NCBI GenBank assembly: GCA_015490115.1
Contig: WFYM01000176.1
Span: forward strand, 1-20,217
Direction of reading: 5' to 3'
From: Aquificaceae bacterium
GTDB taxonomy: Bacteria > Aquificota > Aquificia > Aquificales > Aquificaceae
DNA: 20,217 nt
Shown: positions 1 through 7,907 of the stretch, in pieces
Position numbering within the stretch: the first letter of the stretch is position 1
Layout: every line of letters starts with the position of its first letter
Program-made: the position numbers and the translations under genes
Notes under the pieces: generated by a model
The model's input: only the letters and a program-made list of their open reading frames with translations
Database searches by the model: none
What the model was told of the DNA's origin: nothing

Positions 1-2679
1 GAGGGGCTTGAAGACTATCACCTCGTCTATCCTGTTTAGGAACTCGGGTCTGAAGAACATCTTGAGTTCCTCGAGGACCTTCCCTTTGGCTTTTTCGAAC
101 TCCTTCTCTACCACCTCTTCGCTCGCATCAACCGGTATGTTGAGGAGGTATTGAGAGCCTATGTTTGAGGTCATTATTATAACCGTGTTCCTAAAATCTA
201 CCGTCCTGCCGTGGGAGTCGGTTAGCCTCCCGTCGTCGAGGACCTGCAAGAAGAGGTCAAAGACCCTCGGGTGAGCCTTCTCTATCTCGTCGAGGAGTAT
301 TACCGAGTAAGGTTTTCTCCTTACCGCTTCTGTTAGCTTCCCTCCTTCCTCGTAACCCACGTATCCGGGAGGTGCGCCTATCAGCTTGGCAACGGAATGT
401 TCTTCTTTGAACTCGGACATGTCGAGCCTTATCATGGCTTCCTCTTCGCCGAAGAGAAGTTCAGCGAGAGCTTTGGAAAGTTCGGTTTTTCCGACTCCCG
501 TGGGTCCTAAGAATAGGAAGCTCGCTATCGGTCTCTTCGGGTCTTTTAGCCCAGCCCTCGCCCTCCTTATCGCCTCCGCAACGGCTTTTACCGCATGTTC
601 CTGATCCACCACCCTCCTGTGGAGTTCCTCTTCGAGTTTGAGGAGCTTTTCCATCTCTTCCTCTTTCAGTCTCGTGACAGGTATGCCCGTCCACTCGGAG
701 ACCACCTGAGCCACGTCGTCCCACGTGACTATGAGGTCCTTGGCTTTCTTAGACTCTAAAGCCTTCAGCTCCTTTTCGAGGTTCACCTTCTCTATCTTGA
801 GCTGGGCTTCCTTTTCGTAGTCACCCTCCTCCGCAGTTTTCAGTATCTCTTTGTCGAGTTCTTCTATCCTCTTCTTTATCTCCTGTATCTTGAGGTCCGT
901 GCCTCCCAGCTTCTCTGCGAGCTTTCTCCTTTCCTTTTCGAGCTGGGCTTTCTGGACCTTTAGCTGTGCCTCCTTCTCGTAGTTCCCTTCGAGGTTAGCC
1001 TTTACTATCTCCTCGTCGAGAGCCTTTATCTTCCTGTCTATCTCCTGTATCTCGGGCGGGACAGCTACTACCGAGAGCTTCTTCCTTGCGGAGGCTTGAT
1101 CCAAGGCGTCTATCGCTTTGTCGGGTAGCTTCCTGAAGGTGACGAACCTTTTGGTGAGCTTGACAGCTGCCTCTATCGCTTCGTCGGAGATCTTGACCTT
1201 GTGGTGTTTTTCGAGTCTCGGTCTCAGACCTTTTAATATCTCGACCGTCTCCTCTACCGTCGGCTCCTCCACGTATATGGGCTGGAACCTCCTCTCTAAA
1301 GCCGGGTCCTTCTCTATGTATTTCCTGTATTCGTCTACCGTCGTAGCGCCTATCACCCTTATCTCTCCCCTCGCGAGTGCCGGCTTCATTATGTTTCCAG
1401 CATCAACAGCACCTTCAGCTTTCCCAGCTCCCACTATCGTGTGGATCTCGTCTATGAAGAGGATGACGTTCCCCTTTTCTTTTACCTCTTCGAGGAGAGC
1501 TTTCATCCTCTCTTCGAACTCTCCCCTGTATTTTGAACCTGCAAGGAGCGTAGCCATGTCTATAGCCCATATCTCCTTGTCCTGAAGCTCCGGGGGAACT
1601 TCTTTCCCCACTATCCTCTGGGCGAGACCCTCCACTATCGCTGTCTTCCCGACTCCCGGGTCCCCGACGAGGACCGGGTTGTTCTTCGTTCTCCTCAGAA
1701 GAACCTCTACGAGCTGGTTTATCTCACGCTCCCTTCCTATTACAGGGTCGAGCTTCCCCTCCCTTGCGAGTTGGGTGAGGTTCACCCCGAACCTCTCCAA
1801 AGGAGACTTCTCCTCTTCTTTTAGCTCTTTACCCACGTCCTTCATCTCTTTTTCACCTCCCAAGACCTGATTTATTAATCTACCCCCTACGGTGTCCTTT
1901 GCGGAGATCAGTTCCGCGGATATGTGGGAGGGCTGGACTTGGGTGTCCCCTTCCGACACAGCCCTGTTTTGAGAGTTTTCGAGGACCCTCGTGAGGTATT
2001 CGCTGTAGTCAAAGGTTGGCTTTTTGCCGAAGACCTTTTCCGCTATCTTGTCCATTACCCTGTCGGGGGAAATTCCGATCTCCTTTATCTGCTCGAGTAA
2101 AGAGGAGGTCTCGACAGCCCTCCTTATGAGTCCGTCTATGGATATCCTGTTTTCGAGGAAGGCTCTAACGTCTTCCGGTTTGAAGACTGAAGAGAGGCTC
2201 CTTTCTACGCTCTCTATCTGGCGCTTGTAATTTTCCTCGATCGCTTGGATCTGCCTCAGCTCAAGCTCTAAAGATTCCGCAGTCCAGTAGTCTCCGTATC
2301 TCCTCGCTGTTTCGAGTTCCCTGAGGAGTCTTTCCTTTGTTCTCCTTATCCTCTCCAGCTCCGTTTGTATGTTTCCGAGGTTCGACTTCACCTCCATTAT
2401 CTGGGACCTTAGGTTTATGAGGTGCCTCGCTTCCTGCTCGACAGCCTTCTCTATCTGAGATCTTAAGCTCTCGAGATATTCCCTCACCTTCTTTAAAAAC
2501 TCCTTCCTCTCTATACCCCTCTTTTCGAGGAACTTAACTAAGGGTGAGCTTTCGTCGGAGAGGAGAGAAAGGAGCAGGTGGTCCGTGTCCACTTTGGAGT
2601 CTCCAAGCTCCTTCGCTATCTCCTTCGCCCTTTCTATATACTCTAAGGACTTGGCTGAAAAGAGGTTCTCGCTTACCAT
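1..2679 (-). CDS. clpB: ClpB-type AAA+ disaggregase, 3' end cut by window edge
   Basis: Hsp100 chaperone that threads aggregated proteins through a hexameric ring in the cytoplasm. The 893 visible codons cover the N-domain, both ATPase modules and the start of the C-terminal part; the stop codon lies beyond base 1. AAA-1 has Walker A GDPGVGKT (residues 339-346) and Walker B ILFIDE (406-411). AAA-2 has GPTGVGKT (725-732), the pore loop GYVGYEEG (772-779) and ILLDEIE (794-800). No ClpP-docking loop region is visible because the end is missing. Two oddities are seen. The N-domain is split after about residue 68 by about 100 residues of predicted coiled coil (to about 166). The middle domain (about 538-650) carries two copies of a 54-residue unit with the UVR-like core YEKEAQLK. 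ATG at 2679 is preceded by a strong GAGGAGGTGA ribosome site and a consensus promoter. The ClpC alternative is less likely, because the middle domain has ClpB length. Confidence 0.95.
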   Translation of the reverse strand, partial: MVSENLFSAKSLEYIERAKEIAKELGDSKVDTDHLLLSLLSDESSPLVKFLEKRGIERKEFLKKVREYLESLRSQIEKAVEQEARHLINLRSQIMEVKSNLGNIQTELERIRRTKERLLRELETARRYGDYWTAESLELELRQIQAIEENYKRQIESVERSLSSVFKPEDVRAFLENRISIDGLIRRAVETSSLLEQIKEIGISPDRVMDKIAEKVFGKKPTFDYSEYLTRVLENSQNRAVSEGDTQVQPSHISAELISAKDTVGGRLINQVLGGEKEMKDVGKELKEEEKSPLERFGVNLTQLAREGKLDPVIGREREINQLVEVLLRRTKNNPVLVGDPGVGKTAIVEGLAQRIVGKEVPPELQDKEIWAIDMATLLAGSKYRGEFEERMKALLEEVKEKGNVILFIDEIHTIVGAGKAEGAVDAGNIMKPALARGEIRVIGATTVDEYRKYIEKDPALERRFQPIYVEEPTVEETVEILKGLRPRLEKHHKVKISDEAIEAAVKLTKRFVTFRKLPDKAIDALDQASARKKLSVVAVPPEIQEIDRKIKALDEEIVKANLEGNYEKEAQLKVQKAQLEKERRKLAEKLGGTDLKIQEIKKRIEELDKEILKTAEEGDYEKEAQLKIEKVNLEKELKALESKKAKDLIVTWDDVAQVVSEWTGIPVTRLKEEEMEKLLKLEEELHRRVVDQEHAVKAVAEAIRRARAGLKDPKRPIASFLFLGPTGVGKTELSKALAELLFGEEEAMIRLDMSEFKEEHSVAKLIGAPPGYVGYEEGGKLTEAVRRKPYSVILLDEIEKAHPRVFDLFLQVLDDGRLTDSHGRTVDFRNTVIIMTSNIGSQYLLNIPVDASEEVVEKEFEKAKGKVLEELKMFFRPEFLNRIDEVIVFKPL

Positions 2680-2702
2680 CTCTCACCTCCTCAATTGCCT
2701 AT

Positions 2703-2731
2703 ATAATATTTCTTGAGTATATCTTTGTCAA
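2703..2731 (-). promoter_or_regulatory. Sigma-70-type promoter of clpB
   Basis: Reading the minus strand, a perfect -35 TTGACA (2731-2726) is followed by a 17-bp spacer and a near-perfect -10 TATTAT (2708-2703). The expected start is near 2696, leaving a leader of about 17 bases that contains GAGGAGGTGA (2692-2683) before the clpB ATG. The -35 box begins three bases after the stop codon of the upstream diguanylate cyclase gene, so clpB can be transcribed independently of that operon. No CIRCE inverted repeat or sigma-32-like box is visible. It is the clearest promoter with a -35 element in the window. Confidence 0.8.
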
Positions 2732-2733
2732 CT

Positions 2734-4584
2734 TCAGTACTCCTCTCCCACCCACATGTCGGGTGTGAACCTCACCACCCTGTTCCTCCCCTCCTCCTTA
2801 GCCCTGTAGAGGGCAACGTCCGCAAACTTTATGCACTTCCATATCTTCCCCTCGCAGTCCTTTGGGAACTCGGAGACACCGACGCTCACAGTCTTCTTTA
2901 TTACACCTCCCGAAAACTCTATCGCCTTGTTCTCCACGTTCTTCCTTATCTTCTCAGCTACCTCTTCGGACATCCCCTCCTTCACGTCCATGAGGAGAAC
3001 AAGGATCTCCTCTCCCCCGAACCTTATCACGTAGTCAGCCTCCCTAACCGAACTCTTTACAACCTGAGCTATCTCTTTGAGGACCCTGTCGCCCACATCG
3101 TGACCGTATGTGTCGTTCACCTCCTTAAAGAAGTCTATGTCTATCATTAGTACACCGAGCATGGTTCCCCTCCTCTTTATCTGAGCTGAGATCTTGTCCG
3201 CTATCTCCTCGAGGAACCTCCTGTTGTAGAGTCCGGTAAGCTGGTCTACGTAGGACTGCTGTTTTAGAAGTTCCATGAGGCTCTTTGACTCTAAGACGGG
3301 AGACGCCTCCTGAAGGTAGCCCTTTATATACGGGATTATCATCCTTATGAACATGTCCATCTCCTTCTCGTAAACTATCTGAACGACGTTCCCCACCTTC
3401 CCGCCTATGTTCACGGGTATGCAGTAGTATTGAATGCCTTTGGTAGAGCAGAGTTCGTTGAAGGCGAACCTCGGGCATATGCAGGGGAACTCAGCCGAAT
3501 CTACGTCCTCTCCCGTCCTCTTTGCCCTGCACTCGTCCGCGTTCTCGAGGATTATCTCGGAACACCAGAGCTTCTCTCCCTGAACCGAAATTACCTTCAT
3601 GGCGTTCTTCCTCTCGTCCACCTCGTATATGGAGAACTTGTCGAGGCTCATGTAGTCGGAAAGGACCGTCTCTATCCTCGCGTATATGTCGTCCTTCCTG
3701 AGGTCTTGCTCTATAGCCCTTTTGAAGTGGGATATCTTCGCGAGTTCCTCCACTATCTTCTCCGTGTCTTTTAGAGCGTTCTCCGTTTCCATAACGGAGT
3801 AGCCTATCAGCATCGAGACCTTCTCCCTTATGTTCGACAAAGTTCTGTCGAGGGTCTCACCCACCGTGTTTATCTCCTTCGCGAGGTCCCCGGCTTCGTC
3901 CTCGAGGTCCACGTTCACCCTCTCCCTGAAGTTTCCTTCTCTGTAGCTTCTCAGCAGTATCCTCAGCTCCTGAAACAGCTTGGAGTAAGGTTGGAAGTGC
4001 CTCATGATTATCCAGAAGAGGAAGAGGAATAAGGCTCCCGCAACACCACCGTATACGGTGAGCGTCATAAAACCTTCCCTCCTCTTGTGGGTGAGATCGA
4101 CCGCAAGGCTAATAGCACCGAGGACCTCACCCTCTTTTACTTTATGGCAAGCCATGCAGTTCACCCTTCCGGTTGAGGTTGCCCTGTAAGGTATCACGAG
4201 TTCGTAGAGGACCTTTTCTTTGCTCTCGAGGACCCTCTCCGCCACCTTACCCGTTTCGAGGACTAATTTCTCTATGTCCTTTATAGGTTCCTCGTTCCTG
4301 CTTCCCTTCCCGAACTGCCTTATAACAGCTTCTCCCCTTATGACCCTCACGTACTCTATCGTGTAGATCTCCTTTATCCTGTCTAAGAACACGTCTCTTC
4401 TGTCCATCGTTCCCATTACCATGAAGGAGGTGAGTGTGTTCTCGACGAGCTTTGCCACTATCTGGGCTGTCTCCCTGGAACTCTCTATCGTGCTTTTCCT
4501 GAAAAAGTAAGCGACTATACCTACCGTGAGGACGAGAAGAACGAGCAGGACGGAGCCGGTCTTTAAGATCAGACTGCCCCTCAT
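2734..4584 (-). CDS. Membrane diguanylate cyclase with CXXCH heme-c sensor domain
   Basis: Makes cyclic di-GMP from GTP. Order of parts in 616 residues: membrane helix (about 10-28); extracytoplasmic sensor region (about 30-170) with a single heme-c motif C143-M-A-C146-H147, resembling Tll0287/DUF3365-type heme sensors; second helix (about 175-195); HAMP-like linker (about 196-250); coiled coil; GAF-like domain with six cysteines (341, 352, 368, 370, 379, 388); C-terminal GGDEF domain (about 443-608). The signature is GGEE (523-526), an active-type variant, with an RxxD product-inhibition site (514-517) five residues before it. It lies 33 bp downstream of resB on the same strand, and ResB-type machinery is what would attach heme to the CXXCH motif. 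Heme binding and the redox or gas signal are inferred; cyclase activity is well supported by family motifs. Confidence 0.9.
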   Translation of the reverse strand: MRGSLILKTGSVLLVLLVLTVGIVAYFFRKSTIESSRETAQIVAKLVENTLTSFMVMGTMDRRDVFLDRIKEIYTIEYVRVIRGEAVIRQFGKGSRNEEPIKDIEKLVLETGKVAERVLESKEKVLYELVIPYRATSTGRVNCMACHKVKEGEVLGAISLAVDLTHKRREGFMTLTVYGGVAGALFLFLFWIIMRHFQPYSKLFQELRILLRSYREGNFRERVNVDLEDEAGDLAKEINTVGETLDRTLSNIREKVSMLIGYSVMETENALKDTEKIVEELAKISHFKRAIEQDLRKDDIYARIETVLSDYMSLDKFSIYEVDERKNAMKVISVQGEKLWCSEIILENADECRAKRTGEDVDSAEFPCICPRFAFNELCSTKGIQYYCIPVNIGGKVGNVVQIVYEKEMDMFIRMIIPYIKGYLQEASPVLESKSLMELLKQQSYVDQLTGLYNRRFLEEIADKISAQIKRRGTMLGVLMIDIDFFKEVNDTYGHDVGDRVLKEIAQVVKSSVREADYVIRFGGEEILVLLMDVKEGMSEEVAEKIRKNVENKAIEFSGGVIKKTVSVGVSEFPKDCEGKIWKCIKFADVALYRAKEEGRNRVVRFTPDMWVGEEY

Positions 4585-4617
4585 CTTCTATCTATTTCGT
4601 CCTCAAAGTGAAACCCT

Positions 4618-6237
4618 TTAACCGCTCAGAGCTTTTATTTCTTTCAGGAAGCTCTCGGAAAACTCCTTCTTAAACTTATGGGAGTAGATCGCTATCTTGG
4701 CGGTTTCCCCCTCTATCCTCACCCAGACCTTCCTGTGGACCGTGTAGAAGGCGAGTGCCATGCCCAAGACGAGGAGGGCGGAGCCTACCCATATTATGTT
4801 AGCGCCGGGGTGGTAGGAGACCTGAAAACCTGAGAAGAACTGGGGGACGAACCCGTCCATGAAGAAGACGTAGGGAAACTCCCTTAGCTTTTCCACCTCC
4901 GAATATACGAAGACGGTGAGCCTCGGGTCGTAGACCACGGGAACGTTGTAGTCCTTCCTGTTTCTGAGAACTTTCAGGACCACAGCGGGGGCGAGTTCAC
5001 CGTCGAAACCCGCTTGAGGGTTGTGGACGTTGAGTATCACCCTCTCGACAGAGACGAGCATGTCTTTGAACTCGGTGACCTCACCGCTTCTGACGACGAA
5101 CCTTCCGACTATAGCCTTCTCAGGATCTTTTTCTGCAAGGTTCTTGTCGACAACTATAACTCCCATCTCCTTCACACCGCCCGTCAGCCCGTAGGAAGCT
5201 TGAAAGATCCTGTAGCTCCTGAAGACGAAGGGATCGTTAACCTCGACCGTCCCCTCCGCCACCTTGTGTCCGCTGTTGTATATCTCTATGTAGCTCCTGT
5301 AAGAGGCGACAGCGTCCTTGAACTTCTCCGCCACCCTCTTCCCCTTTTCGAGGGCTTCCTCACCGTAAGAGATTATCCTGAACTCCTTGAGACGGACCTC
5401 GAAAGGTAACCTGTACCTCTTGTCCTCTGGACCGACGAGCATTATGTTGTTCGTCTCACCTTCGGGGACGGGAAGGAAACCCCTTATACCGAAGAGGGCG
5501 TCAACGAGCGCCCCCGCCATTATAACGAGAAGGGCTATGTGAACCACGTAAACTCCGAGTCTCGAAAACTTTCCCTTCTCGGCGAATATGTAAACCTTCC
5601 CCCCTTCCTCCTCCTTGTATACCTTAAAACCCTTCCTGATCAGGAGGTTCACGAGTTTTTGGGGATCCTTGAGAGGAACGGAGACAGGTCTCAGATGCTT
5701 TTCAGCCCTCTCGTCGAGCTTCATTACCCTCTCGGAGCCGAAGGTCTGGCGCCAGATCCTCGGTAGCCTCCTCACAGAACACACGGTAAGGTTCACGGCG
5801 AGTAGGACTATAAGGACTATGTAATACCAAGAGTGGAATACGTCCGTGAGCCAGAGCCTCCAGAACCAGACAGCCTTCGTCGGTCCGAACCTGTCGAGGT
5901 AGGTCTCGAAGGGCTGGAGTTGTTGTATGTATGTGGAACCGAGCATGGAGAATATGCCGAGGAGGAGCATAATAAATATGGCGAGCTTCAAAGAAGAGAA
6001 AAAGTCGTAGAGGAAGTTGAGGATGTTCCCGTGCTTTCTGTAGTCGTTCACGAGTTCTAAAACACCCTTATACAGGATGCCCGCAAGACCGAGTAGAAAG
6101 AAAACACCCGAAACTAAAAGAACCGACCAGTAGAGGAGGTTCGGCTCGTCGAGGTGAAAGAGACCGTATATGACGACGCCGGAGAAGAGTATAAAGGTAA
6201 CGATAAAGTAGCCGAAGGAGGTGAGGAGGTGCTTCAT
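4618..6237 (-). CDS. resB: System II cytochrome c biogenesis protein ResB/Ccs1
   Basis: Membrane half of the CcsBA heme-delivery and ligation complex that attaches heme to apocytochromes c outside the inner membrane. In 539 residues the ResB core begins near residue 74 with the typical FFSSLKLAIFIMLLLGIFSMLGS stretch type (helix about 83-102), then FHSWYY and a helix (138-154) ending in NLTVCSVRR, then a helix containing VVH233, a large extracytoplasmic region (about 250-475), and a final helix (about 480-500) followed by a histidine near residue 501. Histidines at these two helices fit the heme-handling residues known for the family. An extra N-terminal pair of helices (about 9-27 and 36-57) precedes the core. 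The partner CcsA/CcsB is not in the window. The gene starts 4 bp after the SpoVG-like gene and precedes the heme-c cyclase, so the three probably form one transcript. Confidence 0.92.
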   Translation of the reverse strand: MKHLLTSFGYFIVTFILFSGVVIYGLFHLDEPNLLYWSVLLVSGVFFLLGLAGILYKGVLELVNDYRKHGNILNFLYDFFSSLKLAIFIMLLLGIFSMLGSTYIQQLQPFETYLDRFGPTKAVWFWRLWLTDVFHSWYYIVLIVLLAVNLTVCSVRRLPRIWRQTFGSERVMKLDERAEKHLRPVSVPLKDPQKLVNLLIRKGFKVYKEEEGGKVYIFAEKGKFSRLGVYVVHIALLVIMAGALVDALFGIRGFLPVPEGETNNIMLVGPEDKRYRLPFEVRLKEFRIISYGEEALEKGKRVAEKFKDAVASYRSYIEIYNSGHKVAEGTVEVNDPFVFRSYRIFQASYGLTGGVKEMGVIVVDKNLAEKDPEKAIVGRFVVRSGEVTEFKDMLVSVERVILNVHNPQAGFDGELAPAVVLKVLRNRKDYNVPVVYDPRLTVFVYSEVEKLREFPYVFFMDGFVPQFFSGFQVSYHPGANIIWVGSALLVLGMALAFYTVHRKVWVRIEGETAKIAIYSHKFKKEFSESFLKEIKALSG

Positions 6238-6241
6238 AAGG

Positions 6242-6508
6242 CTATATTTTAAACCTCTCCTTATAGAGATCCACGACCTTCCTCCTTATCTCCTCTAAGA
6301 GGTCCCTCGAGAGGACCTCGACCACCTCGTAGGTCCTATCTCCCGACTGGGCTGAGGGCATCTGGACGAAGTAGCCACCGAACCTGTTCCTCATGAGCTT
6401 CACACCCCTTATGAGTATGTCCCCGACACGGACGTCCGCGTAGCCAACGAGTCCACCCCTCCTTCCCGGTATCTCGAAGGGGTAGAACTTTACCACCTTC
6501 ACCTCCAC
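6242..6508 (-). CDS. spoVG: SpoVG-like protein
   Basis: An 88-residue protein of the SpoVG family, small RNA/DNA-binding regulators known from Firmicutes and others. The N-terminus MEV-x-x-V aligns with the classical SpoVG start, and the family core is visible as ILIRGVKLMRNRFGGYFVQMPS (about residues 32-53), with the conserved surface-strand and MPS motif. The GTG at 6508 is preferred because it gives the family N-terminus, although it has no upstream Shine-Dalgarno. A second GTG at 6496 sits 5 nt after GGAGG and would give a protein four residues shorter. The gene is divergent from ftsY (23 bp gap) and lies 4 bp before resB, an unusual companion. Its role here is unknown; binding of nucleic acid is inferred from family. 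Confidence 0.75.
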   Translation of the reverse strand: MEVKVVKFYPFEIPGRRGGLVGYADVRVGDILIRGVKLMRNRFGGYFVQMPSAQSGDRTYEVVEVLSRDLLEEIRRKVVDLYKERFKI

Positions 6509-6531
6509 CTCATTTAAGATATTACTCTGTT
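6509..6531. promoter_or_regulatory. Divergent promoter gap, spoVG-like / ftsY
   Basis: Only 23 bp separate the two start codons. On the plus strand TATTAC (6520-6525) lies at -12 to -7 from the ftsY ATG, and no Shine-Dalgarno precedes that ATG. On the minus strand TAATAT (6524-6519) lies about 11-16 bases before the GTG of the SpoVG-like gene. The two hexamers overlap, which suggests one AT-rich element used in both directions and leaderless or nearly leaderless transcripts. No convincing -35 boxes are seen. Confidence 0.45.
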
Positions 6532-7890
6532 ATGCTCTTCTTCAGAAAGTCGGAACTCGAGAGGAGGGCGGAAGAGGGGGACAAGAGCGCCATAATCGAG
6601 CTTGCAAAAAAGGGGAAGGTAAAGAAGGCTATAGATCTCCTCGAAAAACGTGTAGAAGATCCGGATCTGAGGAGCTTCCTCTTCGACCTCTACCTCAAGG
6701 AGGGTATGTTCAAGAAGGCTTACGAACTTCTCCTCAGGTTCGGGGACGTCGGGACCGCGAAGGAGAGGGGGGAGGTGTGCGAGAAGGTAGGAGACAAGGA
6801 GCGGGCTGTGGAGGAGTATCTGAAGACGGGGGAGCTGGAGAGCTTTTTAAGAGCCGGGGAGATCTTGGAAAAGGAGGGTAGAAAGGAGGAAGCCCTTTCC
6901 GCTTACAGAAGGGCTTTGGGAATGGTCCCTCCATTCAGGAGGGGGGAGCTGGAGGAGAGGATAAGGAAGCTCGAAGAAGAAAGGAAAGAGGGGCTTTTAA
7001 GCAGATTGAGGGAAGGTCTGAAAAAGACGAGGGAGGCTGTGTCCATAAGTAGCCTGTTCAGGGGAAGGGAGGTGGACGAGGACCTCTTTGAGGAGCTTGA
7101 GGAGGTTCTCGTGAGGGCGGACGTCGGGGTGAGGACCTCCCTCGAACTCGTCGAAGAGATAAAAAGGGAGGCGAAGAGGAGGGGTGTGAGGGACTCCGAA
7201 GACCTTAAAAAGATCACCAAGGAGAAGATATTCGAGACCGTAAGGTTCTGCGAAGGGGAAATAGGACCGGGGGAGGGAAGACCGAAGGTCTTTCTCTTCC
7301 TCGGAGTTAACGGCTCGGGGAAGACGACGACCATAGGCAAGCTCGCTTGGAGGTGGGTGAGGGAAGGGAAGAAGGTCCTGCTCATCGGAGCTGACACCTT
7401 CAGAGCGGGAGCCTTCGACCAGCTCCGTATTTGGGCGGAGAGGTCCGGGGCTGATTTTGTTGGCGGTGAGGAAGGGTCAGACCCAGCCTCCGTTGTATAC
7501 AGGGGTGTTGAGGAGGCTTTAAAGAAAAACTGCGACCTCGTCCTCGTCGACACAGCGGGCAGGATCCATACCAAGGAACCCCTGATCAGGGAACTCAGGA
7601 AGATAAGGAAGGTCATAGAGAAGCTCGTTCCCGGCGAGCCTTCCGAGGTTCTCCTCGTCCTCGACGCTACGGTCGGTCAGAACGCCCTCCAGCAGGCGAG
7701 GGTCTTCAGGGAAGCCCTCGAAATCACGGGCATAGTCGTTACAAAACTGGACACGAGCGCCAAGGGAGGCTCCCTCGTCGCCATATGCAGGGAGCTTAGG
7801 ATACCCATAAAGCTCGTCGGCGTCGGTGAGGGTCCGGAGGATCTCCAACCTTTCAGCGCGGAAGCTTACGCTGAAGCAATAGTGGAATAA
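6532..7890 (+). CDS. ftsY: SRP receptor FtsY with TPR-like N-terminal region
   Basis: GTPase that docks signal-recognition-particle/ribosome complexes at the inner membrane for co-translational insertion. The C-terminal NG domain (about 155-452) has the P-loop GVNGSGKTT (258-266), DTFRAGAFDQL (288-298), DTAGR (340-344), DATVGQ (378-383) and TKLD (404-407). These are FtsY-type rather than Ffh-type, and there is no methionine-rich M domain. Instead of the usual acidic A domain, residues about 10-130 form short paired helices of TPR/SEL1-like character (for example KKAIDLLEKR, KKAYELLLRF, ERAVEEYLKTG, EEALSAYRRALG). The ATG at 6532 has no Shine-Dalgarno and sits just after a candidate -10, so translation from a leaderless mRNA is likely. 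A serine protease gene follows after 17 bp. Confidence 0.95.
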   Translation: MLFFRKSELERRAEEGDKSAIIELAKKGKVKKAIDLLEKRVEDPDLRSFLFDLYLKEGMFKKAYELLLRFGDVGTAKERGEVCEKVGDKERAVEEYLKTGELESFLRAGEILEKEGRKEEALSAYRRALGMVPPFRRGELEERIRKLEEERKEGLLSRLREGLKKTREAVSISSLFRGREVDEDLFEELEEVLVRADVGVRTSLELVEEIKREAKRRGVRDSEDLKKITKEKIFETVRFCEGEIGPGEGRPKVFLFLGVNGSGKTTTIGKLAWRWVREGKKVLLIGADTFRAGAFDQLRIWAERSGADFVGGEEGSDPASVVYRGVEEALKKNCDLVLVDTAGRIHTKEPLIRELRKIRKVIEKLVPGEPSEVLLVLDATVGQNALQQARVFREALEITGIVVTKLDTSAKGGSLVAICRELRIPIKLVGVGEGPEDLQPFSAEAYAEAIVE

Positions 7891-7892
7891 TA

Positions 7893-7902
7893 GAGGAGGT
7901 GG
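7893..7902 (+). promoter_or_regulatory. Ribosome binding site that sets the protease start
   Basis: GAGGAGGTGG lies 5-6 bases before ATG 7908. A GTG at 7899 in the same frame falls inside this site, so it cannot be the start; ATG 7908 is chosen for the following gene. Confidence 0.8.
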
Positions 7903-7907
7903 AGAAA

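Noticed and set aside
757..1050. Possible repeat or assembly artefact in clpB
   Set aside because: The two copies have diverged at many codons and keep the frame, so this is an old protein-level duplication, not a sequencing duplicate.
1118..1585. 155-codon open frame antisense to clpB
   Set aside because: Mirror of the conserved first ATPase domain; serine-rich shadow composition.
6903..7616. 237-codon open frame antisense to ftsY
   Set aside because: Serine- and proline-rich composition typical of the reverse frame of a charged gene; no start signal, no family, and ftsY on the other strand is certain.
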